A stretch of DNA of 64,000 bases from CAZBME01 sp964645835 (GTDB lineage Bacteria; Desulfobacterota; Syntrophia; Syntrophales; UBA8958). Location: contig CAZYDG010000065.1 in NCBI GenBank assembly GCA_964645835.1, forward strand, positions 1 through 64,000. Reading direction: 5' to 3'. Position 1 is the first letter of the stretch. Each line of letters begins with the position of its first letter. The notes below the pieces were generated by a model. The model saw nothing but the letters and a program-made list of their open reading frames with translations, was not told the DNA's origin and did not search any database. The position numbers were made by a program, and so were the translations under genes. Shown one piece after another: positions 25,354 to 34,498 of this stretch.

Positions 25354-26013
25354 TTATAGGCTACGAATCTTTTCAATCAGGGCCTTTACTTTGTCATGGT
25401 CCTTGATGCCCGGCGATGCCTCCACGCCGCTGTTGATGTCGACGGCCTCCGGGTCCACGGCCTCTATGGCCTCCCGTATATTGCCGCTATGGAGACCGCC
25501 CGAGAGGATAAGGGGGCCTAGCGCTTTCGCCTGGGCAGCCAATGCCCAGTTCGAGGTTTTTCCCGTCCCGCCGTATCGGACTGGATCATAGGTGTCAATG
25601 AGGATGGCCCGAACCTTAAAACATCCCATGTCCTTCAGGTTGTCTTCCGTCTTCAGGAAAAAAGCCTTGATGAGACGTTCCGCGGGAAATCGACCGCAAT
25701 AGGCCGGCGATTCATCGCCGTGAAGCTGAATGAGATCGAGGCCGCAAAATGTGGCGATGTCCATGACACGGTCCGGGTCTTCATTAACAAAGACACCGAC
25801 CGTGCTGACCTTCTCCGACGCTGAAAAGACGGACGAACTTGCTGTGATCCCGACGGACCCCCTGGGTAGACGGCTAATGATGCTTTTGGCATGCTCCGGT
25901 GTTATGCACCGTGGACTCTTCGGATAAAAAATAAATCCCAGGGCATCAACGCCGCAAGCTGTGGCATAAATGGCGTCTTCGAGTCTGGTAATGCCGCAGA
26001 TCTTAATGGCCAT
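25354..26013 (-). CDS. trpF: Phosphoribosylanthranilate isomerase
   Basis: A TIM-barrel enzyme that converts PRA to CdRP. The catalytic Cys is in KICGITRLEDA and the Asp in LIDTYDPVRYGGTGKTSNW; the phosphate site LSGGLHSGNI is intact. The protein is about 219 residues, a little long, because of a Ser-rich insertion (about 53-69, VGITASSSVFSASEKVS) between the first helix and the second beta strand. The ATG at 26013 overlaps the end of trpC by about 11 bases. Confidence 0.93.
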   Translation of the reverse strand: MAIKICGITRLEDAIYATACGVDALGFIFYPKSPRCITPEHAKSIISRLPRGSVGITASSSVFSASEKVSTVGVFVNEDPDRVMDIATFCGLDLIQLHGDESPAYCGRFPAERLIKAFFLKTEDNLKDMGCFKVRAILIDTYDPVRYGGTGKTSNWALAAQAKALGPLILSGGLHSGNIREAIEAVDPEAVDINSGVEASPGIKDHDKVKALIEKIRSL

Positions 26014-26800
26014 CACAGCTGTTCCCTCCTTTTCCCATAAGGCTGTTCATGGTCTGGCCGATGTCGGAGGCCTTCATAAGGGCTTCGCCGATGAGAAAGG
26101 CGCGGATGCTGGCCGCCGTCAAGGTTTCAATGTCTTTGCGGCTGCTGATAGCGCTTTCACTAACGACAGTTATACCGGAAGAGATGAAAGGCATGAGGTC
26201 AAGGCTCGTCTGCAGGTCCACTTGAAAGGTGTCGAGATTGCGGTTATTGATACCGATGATTACGGCCCCTGCGGCAAGCGCCCGGTCCAGGGCTTGCCGG
26301 GTATGAACCTCTACGAGACAATCCAGGCCGAGAAAGGCCGCTCTGGCAATAAACCCGGCGAGGATGTCCTGTTCCAGGATATCGGCAATGAGGAGCATGG
26401 CATCAGCCCCCATGACCCTCGTTTCGTAAATCTGGTAAGGATCAACGATAAAGTCTTTCCTCAGGACGGGCAGGGAGACTGAGGCACGGACGTTGACCAG
26501 GTCGTCCGTGGCGCCGGAGAAGAAGTTATGATCCGTCAGGACGGAGATAGCTGCTGCTCCATGGTGTTCGTAGATCCCGGCTATTGTCACGGGATCTGCG
26601 TTTTCACGAATAATCCCCCGTGACGGTGATCGGCGCTTTATTTCCGCAATGATAGCGCATTGACGTCCTGTGAGTGCGCCTTTGAAATCGCGGCCCGGGG
26701 GCATGCCTTCGGCGGCGGTGACCAGTTCTTTCATGGGCCGGATCTTTTTTGCCTCCGCCACTTCCTGTCTTTTTACAGAAATAATTTTATCCAATATCAT
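26003..26800 (-). CDS. trpC: Indole-3-glycerol phosphate synthase
   Basis: TIM-barrel enzyme closing the indole ring. Key residues are seen: Glu and Lys in IIAEIKRRSPSRG, LRKDFIVDPYQIYE, GINNRNLDTFQVD and VSESAI. The 265-residue form starting MILDKIISVKRQEV at 26800 is preferred; seven more codons are open upstream. The end overlaps trpF, so the two are translationally coupled. About 120 bp without a gene separate it from trpD. Confidence 0.94.
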   Translation of the reverse strand: MILDKIISVKRQEVAEAKKIRPMKELVTAAEGMPPGRDFKGALTGRQCAIIAEIKRRSPSRGIIRENADPVTIAGIYEHHGAAAISVLTDHNFFSGATDDLVNVRASVSLPVLRKDFIVDPYQIYETRVMGADAMLLIADILEQDILAGFIARAAFLGLDCLVEVHTRQALDRALAAGAVIIGINNRNLDTFQVDLQTSLDLMPFISSGITVVSESAISSRKDIETLTAASIRAFLIGEALMKASDIGQTMNSLMGKGGNSCDGH

Positions 26801-26921
26801 AGCAATACCTATTATCTTCATTCAATCGTTTGACCGGAATATGTTTTGTTACGCAGCACAGTGCTTTAGCGCTGCGTTGAATCACGGCCGAAGCCATGCG
26901 CTACATTATACGGTCGTTTCT

Positions 26922-27932
26922 TTAACCCTGTGTCATGCCGATCAGGGCTTCCAGTTTCTTCAAGGCGTCGCCGCTGTTGATACAAGCTTGCGCCACGGCA
27001 ATGCCATCCCGGAGTGTTTTTGCCTTTTCTCCAGCTACGATGGCCAGGGCAGCGTTCAGGACAACTATATCCCGGCATGCCCCCGTTTTACCTTCCAAGA
27101 TGCCCCGAATGATTTGGGCGTTTACGGCGGCATCTCCGCCAATCAGTTCACCGGCGTCATAGATTTGGTCGAAAAACTCAACGGGATCGATGTTGTAGGT
27201 TGAGATCAGGCCGTCTTTCAACTCCGACACCCGGGTTTCTCCTGTGACGGTGGCCTCATCGAGACCGTCGTTGCCGTGGACGATGAAGGCTCTTTTTGTG
27301 CCGAGATTTTTCAGAACACCGGCAAACATCTCCGTCAGACGAGCGTCATAGACGCCGATAAGCTGAGCCGTGGCACCTGCAGGATTGGTTAGGGGACCAA
27401 GCATGTTGAAAATGGTTCGGATGCCGATCTCCCGGCGGGGGCCGATGGCGTATTTCATGGCGCCGTGAAGCTTCGGGGCGAAGAGGAAGCCGATGCCGAT
27501 CTCTTGGATGCATTCCTCAACGACTTCCGGCCCTACATTGATGTCGACACCCAAGGCCTCCAGGACATCGGCGCTGCCACAGCCGCTGGAGACAGCACGG
27601 TTGCCGTGCTTGGCTACCGTAATGCCCGCTGCAGCAACAACGAAGGCCGCTGTCGTGGAAATATTGAATGTATTTCGGCCATCGCCACCCGTTCCGCAGG
27701 TGTCGACGATGACGGAAGACCGGGCATCGATACGAGTTGCCTTCTGCTTCATTATTCGCGCAGCGCCGCTGACCTCCTCCACGGTTTCACCCTTGATCCG
27801 CAGCGCCGTGATAAGGGCAGCGATCTGTGCGGGTGTAGCCTGGCCATCCATAATCTCGTCCATAACGGTCATCATTTCCTGTTCTTTCAAATCCTCGCCA
27901 TTTACGATTTTGGCAATTCCTTCCCTGATCAT
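26922..27932 (-). CDS. trpD: Anthranilate phosphoribosyltransferase
   Basis: Transfers phosphoribose from PRPP to anthranilate. The PRPP site DTCGTGGDGRNTFNIST, the anthranilate site KHGNRAVSSGCGSADVLEALG and the metal-site DGLDEATVTG are intact. The 336-residue length is normal. Its ATG overlaps the trpG stop by four bases (ATGA), so the pair is translationally coupled. Confidence 0.96.
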   Translation of the reverse strand: MIREGIAKIVNGEDLKEQEMMTVMDEIMDGQATPAQIAALITALRIKGETVEEVSGAARIMKQKATRIDARSSVIVDTCGTGGDGRNTFNISTTAAFVVAAAGITVAKHGNRAVSSGCGSADVLEALGVDINVGPEVVEECIQEIGIGFLFAPKLHGAMKYAIGPRREIGIRTIFNMLGPLTNPAGATAQLIGVYDARLTEMFAGVLKNLGTKRAFIVHGNDGLDEATVTGETRVSELKDGLISTYNIDPVEFFDQIYDAGELIGGDAAVNAQIIRGILEGKTGACRDIVVLNAALAIVAGEKAKTLRDGIAVAQACINSGDALKKLEALIGMTQG

Positions 27933-28519
27933 GCGTCATTCTCCTTTTCCCTATCGATGAGAGATAAAAAGTTCTTGATAATCCTTTTGCCACTAGGCGT
28001 CAGGATCGATTCCGGATGAAACTGAATACCTTCGACTTTGCAAGTATGGTGACGAAGGCCCATGATCTCGCCCTCGGCGGTTTCCGCACTTATTTCCAGA
28101 CAGGCAGGGAGGGTGCTGCGATCGACGATCAGTGAATGATAGCGACCGGCCGTGAAAGGGTTGCCAAGCCCCTTGAAGATTGTTTTACCATCGTTCAAAA
28201 CCGGTGAGGTCTTGCCGTGCATGATCCGCTCAGCTCGAACCACATCCCCCCCAAAGGCATAGGCGATGGTTTGATGACCCAGGCAGACGCCCATGATAGG
28301 GATGGTCTGATGGAACCGCTTGACCACATCGACGCTGATACCCGCCTCTTTGGGAGAACAAGGGCCGGGAGATAGAAAGATGGCTTCCGGATTCAAGGCG
28401 CCGATCTCTGTAAGCGTAATGGCATCATTGCGGTAAACAGACACATCTTCGCCAAGTTGCCCCAGGTACTGGACGATATTATAGGTGAAAGAATCGTAAT
28501 TATCGATCATGAGTATCAT
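27929..28519 (-). CDS. trpG: Anthranilate synthase glutamine amidotransferase component
   Basis: Class I glutamine amidotransferase. Catalytic Cys in GVCLGHQTIAYAFGG, catalytic His and Glu in GIQFHPESI, and the LSPGPCSP oxyanion loop are present. 196 residues. GGAGG precedes the start. It may also serve p-aminobenzoate synthesis as PabA (family knowledge). It lies 33 bp after trpE. Confidence 0.96.
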   Translation of the reverse strand: MILMIDNYDSFTYNIVQYLGQLGEDVSVYRNDAITLTEIGALNPEAIFLSPGPCSPKEAGISVDVVKRFHQTIPIMGVCLGHQTIAYAFGGDVVRAERIMHGKTSPVLNDGKTIFKGLGNPFTAGRYHSLIVDRSTLPACLEISAETAEGEIMGLRHHTCKVEGIQFHPESILTPSGKRIIKNFLSLIDREKENDA

Positions 28520-28552
28520 TAATTATTTCCTCCATAAGTATTTCAATAACCA

Positions 28553-30037
28553 TTACAGTTCAAATCCCTTTTTAGCCAACCCGATGGCCTGCATCATGCC
28601 TTGGGCCTTATTGACCGTTTCCTGAAACTCCGTATCGGGATCCGAATCGGCGACAATCCCGGCGCCGGCCTGGATATATATCTTATTATCTTTAAGCATC
28701 AAGGTACGTATTGTGATGCAGAAGTCCATATTGCCATTGAAACTGAAATAGCCGACAGCGCCGCCGTAAGGACCTCGGCGAGCCGGTTCGAGTTCGTCGA
28801 TAATTTCCATGGCCCTGATCTTCGGCGCTCCGGAAAGGGTTCCCGCCGGAAAAGTGGCCCTAAGGACATCAAAGCTGTCCTGATCCTGTGACAACTGGGC
28901 CTGAACCAGCGAAACGAGGTGCATGACGTGGGAATATCTTTCCACAGTCATAAGCTGATTGACCTGCACGCTTCCGATCCGGGCAATCCTGCCGAGGTCG
29001 TTTCTGCCCAGATCAACAAGCATGACGTGTTCCGCCCGCTCTTTGGGGTCTTTCAGGAGTTCATCGGCGAGGCGGCGATCCTCCTGTTCTGTGCCGCCTC
29101 TTTTTTTCGTTCCGGCAATGGGTTTCAATTCCACCATTCCTTCCTCCTGTCGAACCATAACCTCCGGGGAAGATCCGATGAGGCACAGACCAGCGGTCTT
29201 AAAGAAAAAGAGATAGGGTGAAGGGTTGATATAACGGAGAGCCCGATAGAGATCGATGGGGTCCAAGCCGTTCTCAATCTCAAAGCGCTGCGAAAGGACG
29301 ACCTGGATTATGTCGCCGGCAACGATATATTCCTTGGCCTTTCTGATCATGGCCTTGAACGCGTCCGGTGTCATATTTGACCGGAAGGATGGGACATTAC
29401 CATCATCAGTAACGGCAGTCTTTTTTGTCAGTGGTTCTCTCAACAGGTTGACCAGGCCGTCTATTTTAACCGCAGCCTTGTGGTATACGTCCTCAAGGTT
29501 TTCACCATCTTCCGTCAGGGCACAGGAGACCACCTTAATCGTGTGACGTGTATTGTCAAAGATGATGACCGTGTCTGTGACTAGAAAGACGGCGTCATCG
29601 GCATTTAAATCATTTTCTCCCTGACTGGGCAGTCTTTCGAAATATCGCACCATGTCATAGCCCAAATAGCCGATGGCTCCACCGAAAAACCTCGGCAGCC
29701 CCTCTACGGCTGCGGGACGGTAAGCCTTGAGTTCAGACTTTAGTATTTTCAGTGGATCGCCCCCATGGATCAATGTCCGCACCGTACCGTTTTCCTCAAT
29801 GTGGATGTTCTTGCCCTGCACGCGGAAAATCTTCCGTGGCGCTGAACCCAGAAAAGTATACCGGCCCCATTTTTCTCCTCCTTCCACACTCTCAAGGAGA
29901 AAGATATGGGGGTGGTCTTGAAGCTTCATGAGGGCTGAAACGGGTGTTTCCGTATCCGCAAGGATTTCCCTGTATACGGGAATCAGATTTCCCTCCTTTG
30001 ATAGCTTTTTGAACGTTTCGAAATTCGGGTAATACAT
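28553..30037 (-). CDS. trpE: Anthranilate synthase component I
   Basis: Makes anthranilate from chorismate. 494 residues, normal. The chorismate-binding core has VLSQRFEIENG, PSPYLFFF, GSSPEVMVR, PIAGTKKRGGTEQED, RNDLGRIARIGSV, FPAGTLSGAPKIRAMEIIDELE and GAGIVADSDPDTEFQE. The feedback site LLES (residues about 48-51: FLLESVEGG) binds tryptophan in the family. It is the first structural gene of the operon, behind a leader peptide and two hairpins. Confidence 0.96.
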   Translation of the reverse strand: MYYPNFETFKKLSKEGNLIPVYREILADTETPVSALMKLQDHPHIFLLESVEGGEKWGRYTFLGSAPRKIFRVQGKNIHIEENGTVRTLIHGGDPLKILKSELKAYRPAAVEGLPRFFGGAIGYLGYDMVRYFERLPSQGENDLNADDAVFLVTDTVIIFDNTRHTIKVVSCALTEDGENLEDVYHKAAVKIDGLVNLLREPLTKKTAVTDDGNVPSFRSNMTPDAFKAMIRKAKEYIVAGDIIQVVLSQRFEIENGLDPIDLYRALRYINPSPYLFFFKTAGLCLIGSSPEVMVRQEEGMVELKPIAGTKKRGGTEQEDRRLADELLKDPKERAEHVMLVDLGRNDLGRIARIGSVQVNQLMTVERYSHVMHLVSLVQAQLSQDQDSFDVLRATFPAGTLSGAPKIRAMEIIDELEPARRGPYGGAVGYFSFNGNMDFCITIRTLMLKDNKIYIQAGAGIVADSDPDTEFQETVNKAQGMMQAIGLAKKGFEL

Positions 30038-30062
30038 GATGTGCTTTCCCTTTCGAGTTTAA

Positions 30063-30098
30063 AAATAAAAAAGGCCGTGATTCTTCGCGGCCTTTTAA
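30063..30098 (-). terminator. Second terminator-like hairpin before trpE
   Basis: On the minus strand, GGCCGCG-AAGAAT-CACGGCC (one mismatch) followed by TTTTTTATTTTT, directly upstream of the trpE ribosome binding site. It is in tandem with the hairpin at 30104-30145. Confidence 0.65.
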
Positions 30099-30103
30099 TG
30101 CAA

Positions 30104-30145
30104 TAAAAAAAGCCGTGGGGTCCTGAAGAGGTCCTCACGGCTTTT
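30104..30145 (-). terminator. trp attenuator terminator
   Basis: On the minus strand, AAGCCGTGAGGACC-TCTTCA-GGACCCCACGGCTT followed by a T run: a strong rho-independent hairpin with two mismatches. It begins about 20 bases after the stop codon of the trp leader peptide, the arrangement of ribosome-mediated attenuation. Confidence 0.8.
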
Positions 30146-30164
30146 ATCTTGTTAATTTATTCGA

Positions 30165-30233
30165 TCAGCAGTGGACAAACCCCTCCGTTGTATTCTGCCA
30201 CCACCACCAATTTAGTGTTCCGACTGATTTCAC
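30165..30233 (-). CDS. trpL: trp operon leader peptide
   Basis: A 22-codon frame starting with GTG (GTG AAA TCA...) and ending TGC TGA. Codons 9 to 12 are four consecutive Trp codons (TGG at 30198-30209), which is very unlikely by chance directly upstream of a trp operon. A GAGG-like ribosome binding site lies upstream (AGAGGCGCGACAACC); a second GTG one codon earlier could also start it. Ribosome stalling here when charged tRNA-Trp is scarce would favour read-through of the downstream hairpins. Confidence 0.82.
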   Translation of the reverse strand: MKSVGTLNWWWWQNTTEGFVHC

Positions 30234-30273
30234 CACGGTTGTCGCGCCTCTGTTGATAAAATTACTGTATATT

Positions 30274-30302
30274 ACTTTACCAAAGGCCATAAGTTATGTC
30301 AA
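30274..30302 (-). promoter_or_regulatory. Sigma-70-type promoter of the trp operon
   Basis: On the minus strand, TTGACA (30302-30297), 17 bases, TAAAGT (30279-30274). Transcription would begin about 35 bp before the leader peptide. No clear TrpR operator is recognised. Confidence 0.7.
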
Positions 30303-30317
30303 TAAAAAAGTTTATCC

Positions 30318-30482
30318 CAGATCCACCAATAACACCCAAAGACTTTGATGCATATCGGACCAAGAAAAGCGGGGTATTGGCCTTGAGGTGAATAGGATTT
30401 TTCCTGCTCGTATCAATGATGTAATTTGCAGGATGAAACAGAGGAATAATCCCCTGAAACGGAAGGCCAATGCACCGCTTCT
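30318..30482. repeat. Dispersed imperfect palindrome, copy 2
   Basis: The order of segments matches the element at 4025-4141, with the same flank (CCACCAAT...GATGCATA). The arms AAGCGGGGTATTGGCCTT and AAGGCCAATGCACCGCTT pair with two mismatches, and the inner TAGGATTTTTCCTG and GAGGAATAATCCCC correspond to the inner arms of copy 1. Upstream of the trp promoter and downstream of nothing coding. Along with the elements at 30274-30302 and 30544-30602 it accounts for the 490-bp gap between trpL and cheW. Confidence 0.6.
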
Positions 30483-30543
30483 TTCCACTTGATTTGGCTA
30501 TAATTTGGTGGTGGGATAAGATTATGGTGAAATTATCAAAATG

Positions 30544-30602
30544 TGTCCGGGATAAGCGGATAGTGTCCGGGAATATCAGACATTATCCGCTTATCCCGGA
30601 CA
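30544..30602. repeat. 59-bp palindromic element, copy 1
   Basis: A perfect 19-bp inverted repeat, TGTCCGGGATAAGCGGATA (30544-30562) with its complement (30584-30602), around a 21-base centre that contains another GTGTCCGGGAA. The same length and layout recur at 59388-59446. It lies 125 bp upstream of cheW and could be a mobile palindrome or an operator. Confidence 0.75.
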
Positions 30603-30726
30603 AAAAATCTCCGTTACAAGATTGGGATGATATCATATCTATACGGATTCATTTAAATATATAAGATCAATCATTTGGCATGTATTTCGTATTAAGTATA
30701 CCTAATAATTTTGCGAGGAGGTAGAA

Positions 30727-31230
30727 ATGGAAACAGAGGCTGTAGGTGTTATGGACCAGGCCGTCAAGGTGATGGCCAATCGGGAAGGTAAGTATTTGAC
30801 ATTTTCGCTGGCTTCAGAAGAATACGGCATCAGCATTCTCAAGGTAAAGGAAATCATTGGTATGATTGCCATTACCCCTGTGCCGAAGACACCGGAACAC
30901 GTCAAGGGCGTTATCAATCTGCGCGGGAAGGTCATTCCCGTCATTGACCTGCGTCTGAAATTCGGAATCGACACCGTGGAATATACGGAGCGTACCTGTA
31001 TTGTTGTGGTGGAAATTGCCATGGGTCATAAAAAAATTTCCATGGGAATTATTGTGGATTCCGTATCGGAAGTCCTTAACATCAAAGACAGTGAAATCGA
31101 AGATACGCCGAACTTCGGTACCAAGCTGGAGACGGATTATATTCTGGGCATGGCCAAAACCGGAGGAGGAGTGAAGATCCTTCTCGACATTGATAAAGTG
31201 ATGGCAGCTGACGACTTAGATGCATTATAA
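30727..31230 (+). CDS. cheW: Chemotaxis coupling protein CheW
   Basis: A 167-residue adaptor linking receptors to CheA. A CheW SH3-like fold is seen: YLTFSLASEEYGISILKVKEIIG, PVPKTPEHVKGVINLRGKVIPVIDLRLKFG, GIIVDSVSEVLNI, DYILGMAKTGGGVKILLDIDKVM. GAGGAGG precedes the ATG. It is the only chemotaxis gene besides cheD on the plus strand and is separate from the second cheW (44990-45502), so the two may serve different arrays. Confidence 0.94.
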   Translation: METEAVGVMDQAVKVMANREGKYLTFSLASEEYGISILKVKEIIGMIAITPVPKTPEHVKGVINLRGKVIPVIDLRLKFGIDTVEYTERTCIVVVEIAMGHKKISMGIIVDSVSEVLNIKDSEIEDTPNFGTKLETDYILGMAKTGGGVKILLDIDKVMAADDLDAL

Positions 31231-31319
31231 CAGCCTGTGGCGCTATTAACCGCATCGCTTATTTCATCCTGCAATGAGATATGTGGTACACGGCAGGAGC
31301 ATGATGCAAGATTGAATCG

Positions 31320-34300
31320 TTAAAACGCGGCCCTCGTTTTTTTCCCGTCAAGCGCGTCCCGTACGGCTTTCGCGAGAACCTGGCGGTTCATGGGTTTCAT
31401 AATGAACTTGCTGATGCCGATGGCCTGTGCTGCTTGTTCGGAGATGATTTCACTGAACCCTGTACAAAGTATGATGGGGATATCGGGTCGTATTTCCAAT
31501 ATTTCTCTTGCCAGGGCTGCACCTGTCATTTTGGGCATGGTCATGTCTGTGATGACGAGGTCATACCGATCCGGCGTGTGGCGGAATAATTCCAAAGCAC
31601 CTTCGCTGCTCGTTGTCGGTATCGTTTTGTAGCCCAAGGCCATGAGGATTCGTTCCATTAGTTGTACGAGAGGCAGTTCATCATCCACAATAAGGATCCA
31701 TTCATGTCCTGTCGGGATGTCCTCCGAATTTGTTTCCGCTGCTTGAAGTGTTTCGCGTTCAATCAAGGGGAGATAGATTGTTGCAGTCGTTCCCTTTCCT
31801 ACCTCGCTATTGACAGTTACGGCCCCGCCGAATCCCGTCACGATGCCGTAGACGACGGAAAGACCAAGTCCTGTTCCTTCTCCCGATTTCTTGGTTGTAA
31901 AGAATGGATCGAAGATTCGGTCCATGATGGAGGGATCGATGCCCATCCCCGTATCGCTGACGACAAGTCTCACGTATTTGCCTCCCGCCAGCTTTGCGAT
32001 GGTCATGTCTGCAACATCCGTAATGCCTAACTCGACTGTCAGGGTACCTCCCTGTTCACGCATGGCATGTGAGGCGTTTGTTGAGAGGTTCAGTAAGACC
32101 TGATGAATCTGGGTTGAATCTGCCTGGACAAGCATGGGCTCGGTTTCCATGATCTGGCATATCTCTATAGTTGTGGGTAGAGAGGAACGGAGCAGATTCA
32201 GGGCCTCTTTTACGATGATACTGATATCAAAGGTTGCTTGTTCCCGCTTGTTTTGTCTGCTGAAGGAAAGGATCTGTCTGACCAGATGCTTCGCTCGATT
32301 GCAGGCGACAAGGACCTGATCCAGACATTCCTTCAGAACGTCAGCTTCATTGGCATCCATGGCCAACTCTGTATAGCCGATCATGGAGGCTAGTATATTG
32401 TTGAAATCGTGGGCGATACCGCCAGCCAGCGTTCCGATGGCTTCCATTTTCTGGGCCTGACGAAGCTGGGCTGCCATGCTCCGTTCCGACTCTTCGGCTT
32501 TTTTACGGGCCGTAATGTCAAAAAAGATCGTGGCAAACAGATCATCGCCCATGGAAACGACGGAGATACTGAAATACTTGTTCATGGGCTCGAAAGGGGC
32601 CTCGAAGGTGTATGACAGACCCGAATCAAGCACCGAAGCATATTCGGCAAGATGAGGCGCCGTCTCTGTTCCGTATATTTCCTTACCCGAGCGGTGGATA
32701 ACCTGATCCCGCGGTAACTGAAGGATGACTTCATAGCCCGTGTTGACATCAATAATCTCGTAATCGACAGCGCGGCCTTCTTCATCGCGAATCATCCGGT
32801 GGAGGGCGACACCTTCGGCCATATGATTGAAAAGGGTTAGAAAAAGATTCTCGCTGATTGTCTTCTCCTGCTGGAAACGGCGTCGATCTGTAATATCGCG
32901 GAAAACAGAATAGACTTGGAAAGGTTTATCTTCCCCGGCTTTAAAGAGGGGAATGGCGCTGATGATAATCCATCGATATTGTTTTTCGCGGGTGTTGAAG
33001 ACGGCCATGACAACGTTTGTAACAGGCTCGCCCGTTTGAAGGGCAATAACGGAAGGATGTTCAGATTCCGGAAAATCGGTGCCGTCTTCGTGCAGGGTCA
33101 TCCGGTGTGGCGACAGTGAGGCATCCCTGTCCGCCGAATCTGCGGAAAGACCCAGGATCATTTCTGCGGCAGGATTTGCTGAGATAATATTTCCGTTTAT
33201 ATCCTGGTAGAGAACCCCTTCCGTCATGGTCTCGAAGAGAGTCCGATATTTTGCTTCCGATTCACGAAGTGTCTTTTCCGTTTCAGACTCTTCCTGCCGA
33301 CGTTTTTCTATATCGGTTGACATCTTGTCGAATGCAGCGGCCAGCATCCCCAGTTCTCCCTCGTCATAAGACAGATGGGTTTGCACGCCCGTTTCACCTT
33401 CGGCAAGGCGGTGGGAAGCGATAACGAGCTTGTCGATGCGGCGTGCCAGGAGGTAATGTCCCAGGATCAGTGCTGAGGCGAGGGCCAGGACCGAAAGGAC
33501 GATCAAGAACACCATGTTTCTCATCAGGGTATGCTTGGGCGCGGCAAGGGCCTTATCTTCAAGTATTCCCGCGCGAATGTAGAGGTAAGGCGGCGATCCG
33601 TCGCGCAGGCGGAGGCGTTGGTATCCGTAAAGGCGCTTCCCTCCGTCCACTCCGGTGGCACTGAAGGTCCCCTTATCGGATGGATCCTGCATCTGGGCCA
33701 TGATGTCGGGCTGGTCCTGTTTTCCCGTGTATTCACCGTTGCCGGGCTCACGGAACAGGCGGATGCCTCGATGATCCGTGAAAACGACGATGGAACCTGC
33801 CGGAAGGTCGCTTTTCTTGAATAGCATGCTGTAGTGACCAATGTCTGCGGCGGCGATAATGATGAACTTGACCTGCCCATTAACGTCCGGGACGGGGTAG
33901 GCGAAATGAAATGACGGAAGTCTGGATGTGCGGCCGATAACTAATTCACCGGCAGCGAAGGCCTTTGTACTCATGGCGTCACGATAGTATTTCCGGTCCG
34001 CTACTGAGTGGGTTCGGAAGGGAAGGGCCGAAGCGACAATCTTTCCTTGTGCCGTGGCTATTAACAGATTTTTGTAGTAGGGATGGTCCTTCTGGATGCT
34101 CCTTAGTAATCGGGTACATGATGAAAGGCGTAAATTCTGCACATCCGGGACATAGGAAATGGCCTGGAGGAGTTGTGCAGTTCCCTCCGTCATCCGCTGT
34201 TGCTGATAGGACAAAGCCTGGGCCGAATTAAGGGCGGCCATATGAGCCTCCCTTAAGGCGTTTCTTTCCTCTTCCAGGCCGGTGTAGAAGACAACGCCGA

Positions 34301-34391
34301 TTGCCGGGATAACGGCAATAAGGACAAGAATGATCAGGTGTACCCGTATGGGCCATTGCAGTATTCTCTTCACAACATCTCCTCTGGCCAT
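31320..34391 (-). CDS. Hybrid histidine kinase: Cache sensor, HAMP, two PAS, HisKA, HATPase, receiver
   Basis: A 1023-residue membrane sensor. TM1 (about 14-36), double-Cache-like extracytoplasmic domain (about 40-290, with PYYKNLLIA and DRKYYRDAM), TM2 (about 298-318), HAMP, PAS 1 (about 385-510), PAS 2 (about 525-640), HisKA with LAGGIAHDFNNILASM, HATPase (NLSTNASHAM, DTGMGID, GTGLGLSVVYG) and a C-terminal receiver with D in LVITDMTMPKMTG. All phospho-residues are intact. A GTG six codons downstream (34373) has a better-spaced AGAGGAG and may be the real start. It is the last gene of a string of hybrid kinases and ends 90 bp from cheW. Confidence 0.9.
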   Translation of the reverse strand: MARGDVVKRILQWPIRVHLIILVLIAVIPAIGVVFYTGLEEERNALREAHMAALNSAQALSYQQQRMTEGTAQLLQAISYVPDVQNLRLSSCTRLLRSIQKDHPYYKNLLIATAQGKIVASALPFRTHSVADRKYYRDAMSTKAFAAGELVIGRTSRLPSFHFAYPVPDVNGQVKFIIIAAADIGHYSMLFKKSDLPAGSIVVFTDHRGIRLFREPGNGEYTGKQDQPDIMAQMQDPSDKGTFSATGVDGGKRLYGYQRLRLRDGSPPYLYIRAGILEDKALAAPKHTLMRNMVFLIVLSVLALASALILGHYLLARRIDKLVIASHRLAEGETGVQTHLSYDEGELGMLAAAFDKMSTDIEKRRQEESETEKTLRESEAKYRTLFETMTEGVLYQDINGNIISANPAAEMILGLSADSADRDASLSPHRMTLHEDGTDFPESEHPSVIALQTGEPVTNVVMAVFNTREKQYRWIIISAIPLFKAGEDKPFQVYSVFRDITDRRRFQQEKTISENLFLTLFNHMAEGVALHRMIRDEEGRAVDYEIIDVNTGYEVILQLPRDQVIHRSGKEIYGTETAPHLAEYASVLDSGLSYTFEAPFEPMNKYFSISVVSMGDDLFATIFFDITARKKAEESERSMAAQLRQAQKMEAIGTLAGGIAHDFNNILASMIGYTELAMDANEADVLKECLDQVLVACNRAKHLVRQILSFSRQNKREQATFDISIIVKEALNLLRSSLPTTIEICQIMETEPMLVQADSTQIHQVLLNLSTNASHAMREQGGTLTVELGITDVADMTIAKLAGGKYVRLVVSDTGMGIDPSIMDRIFDPFFTTKKSGEGTGLGLSVVYGIVTGFGGAVTVNSEVGKGTTATIYLPLIERETLQAAETNSEDIPTGHEWILIVDDELPLVQLMERILMALGYKTIPTTSSEGALELFRHTPDRYDLVITDMTMPKMTGAALAREILEIRPDIPIILCTGFSEIISEQAAQAIGISKFIMKPMNRQVLAKAVRDALDGKKTRAAF

Positions 34392-34498
34392 CCCGATCCT
34401 GTTCCGGTTACTCTGCCGCTTTCGTCAATGGCGGCAGAAGGCATTTCCCGATCCATAACTGGATAACGTTGTTTTATAGCTTATTCCTGCTGAATTTA

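Noticed and set aside
30544..30602. Integron attC site, because of the 59-bp length and palindromic arms
   Set aside because: No GTTRRRY/RYYYAAC core sites and no integrase; the length match is coincidence.
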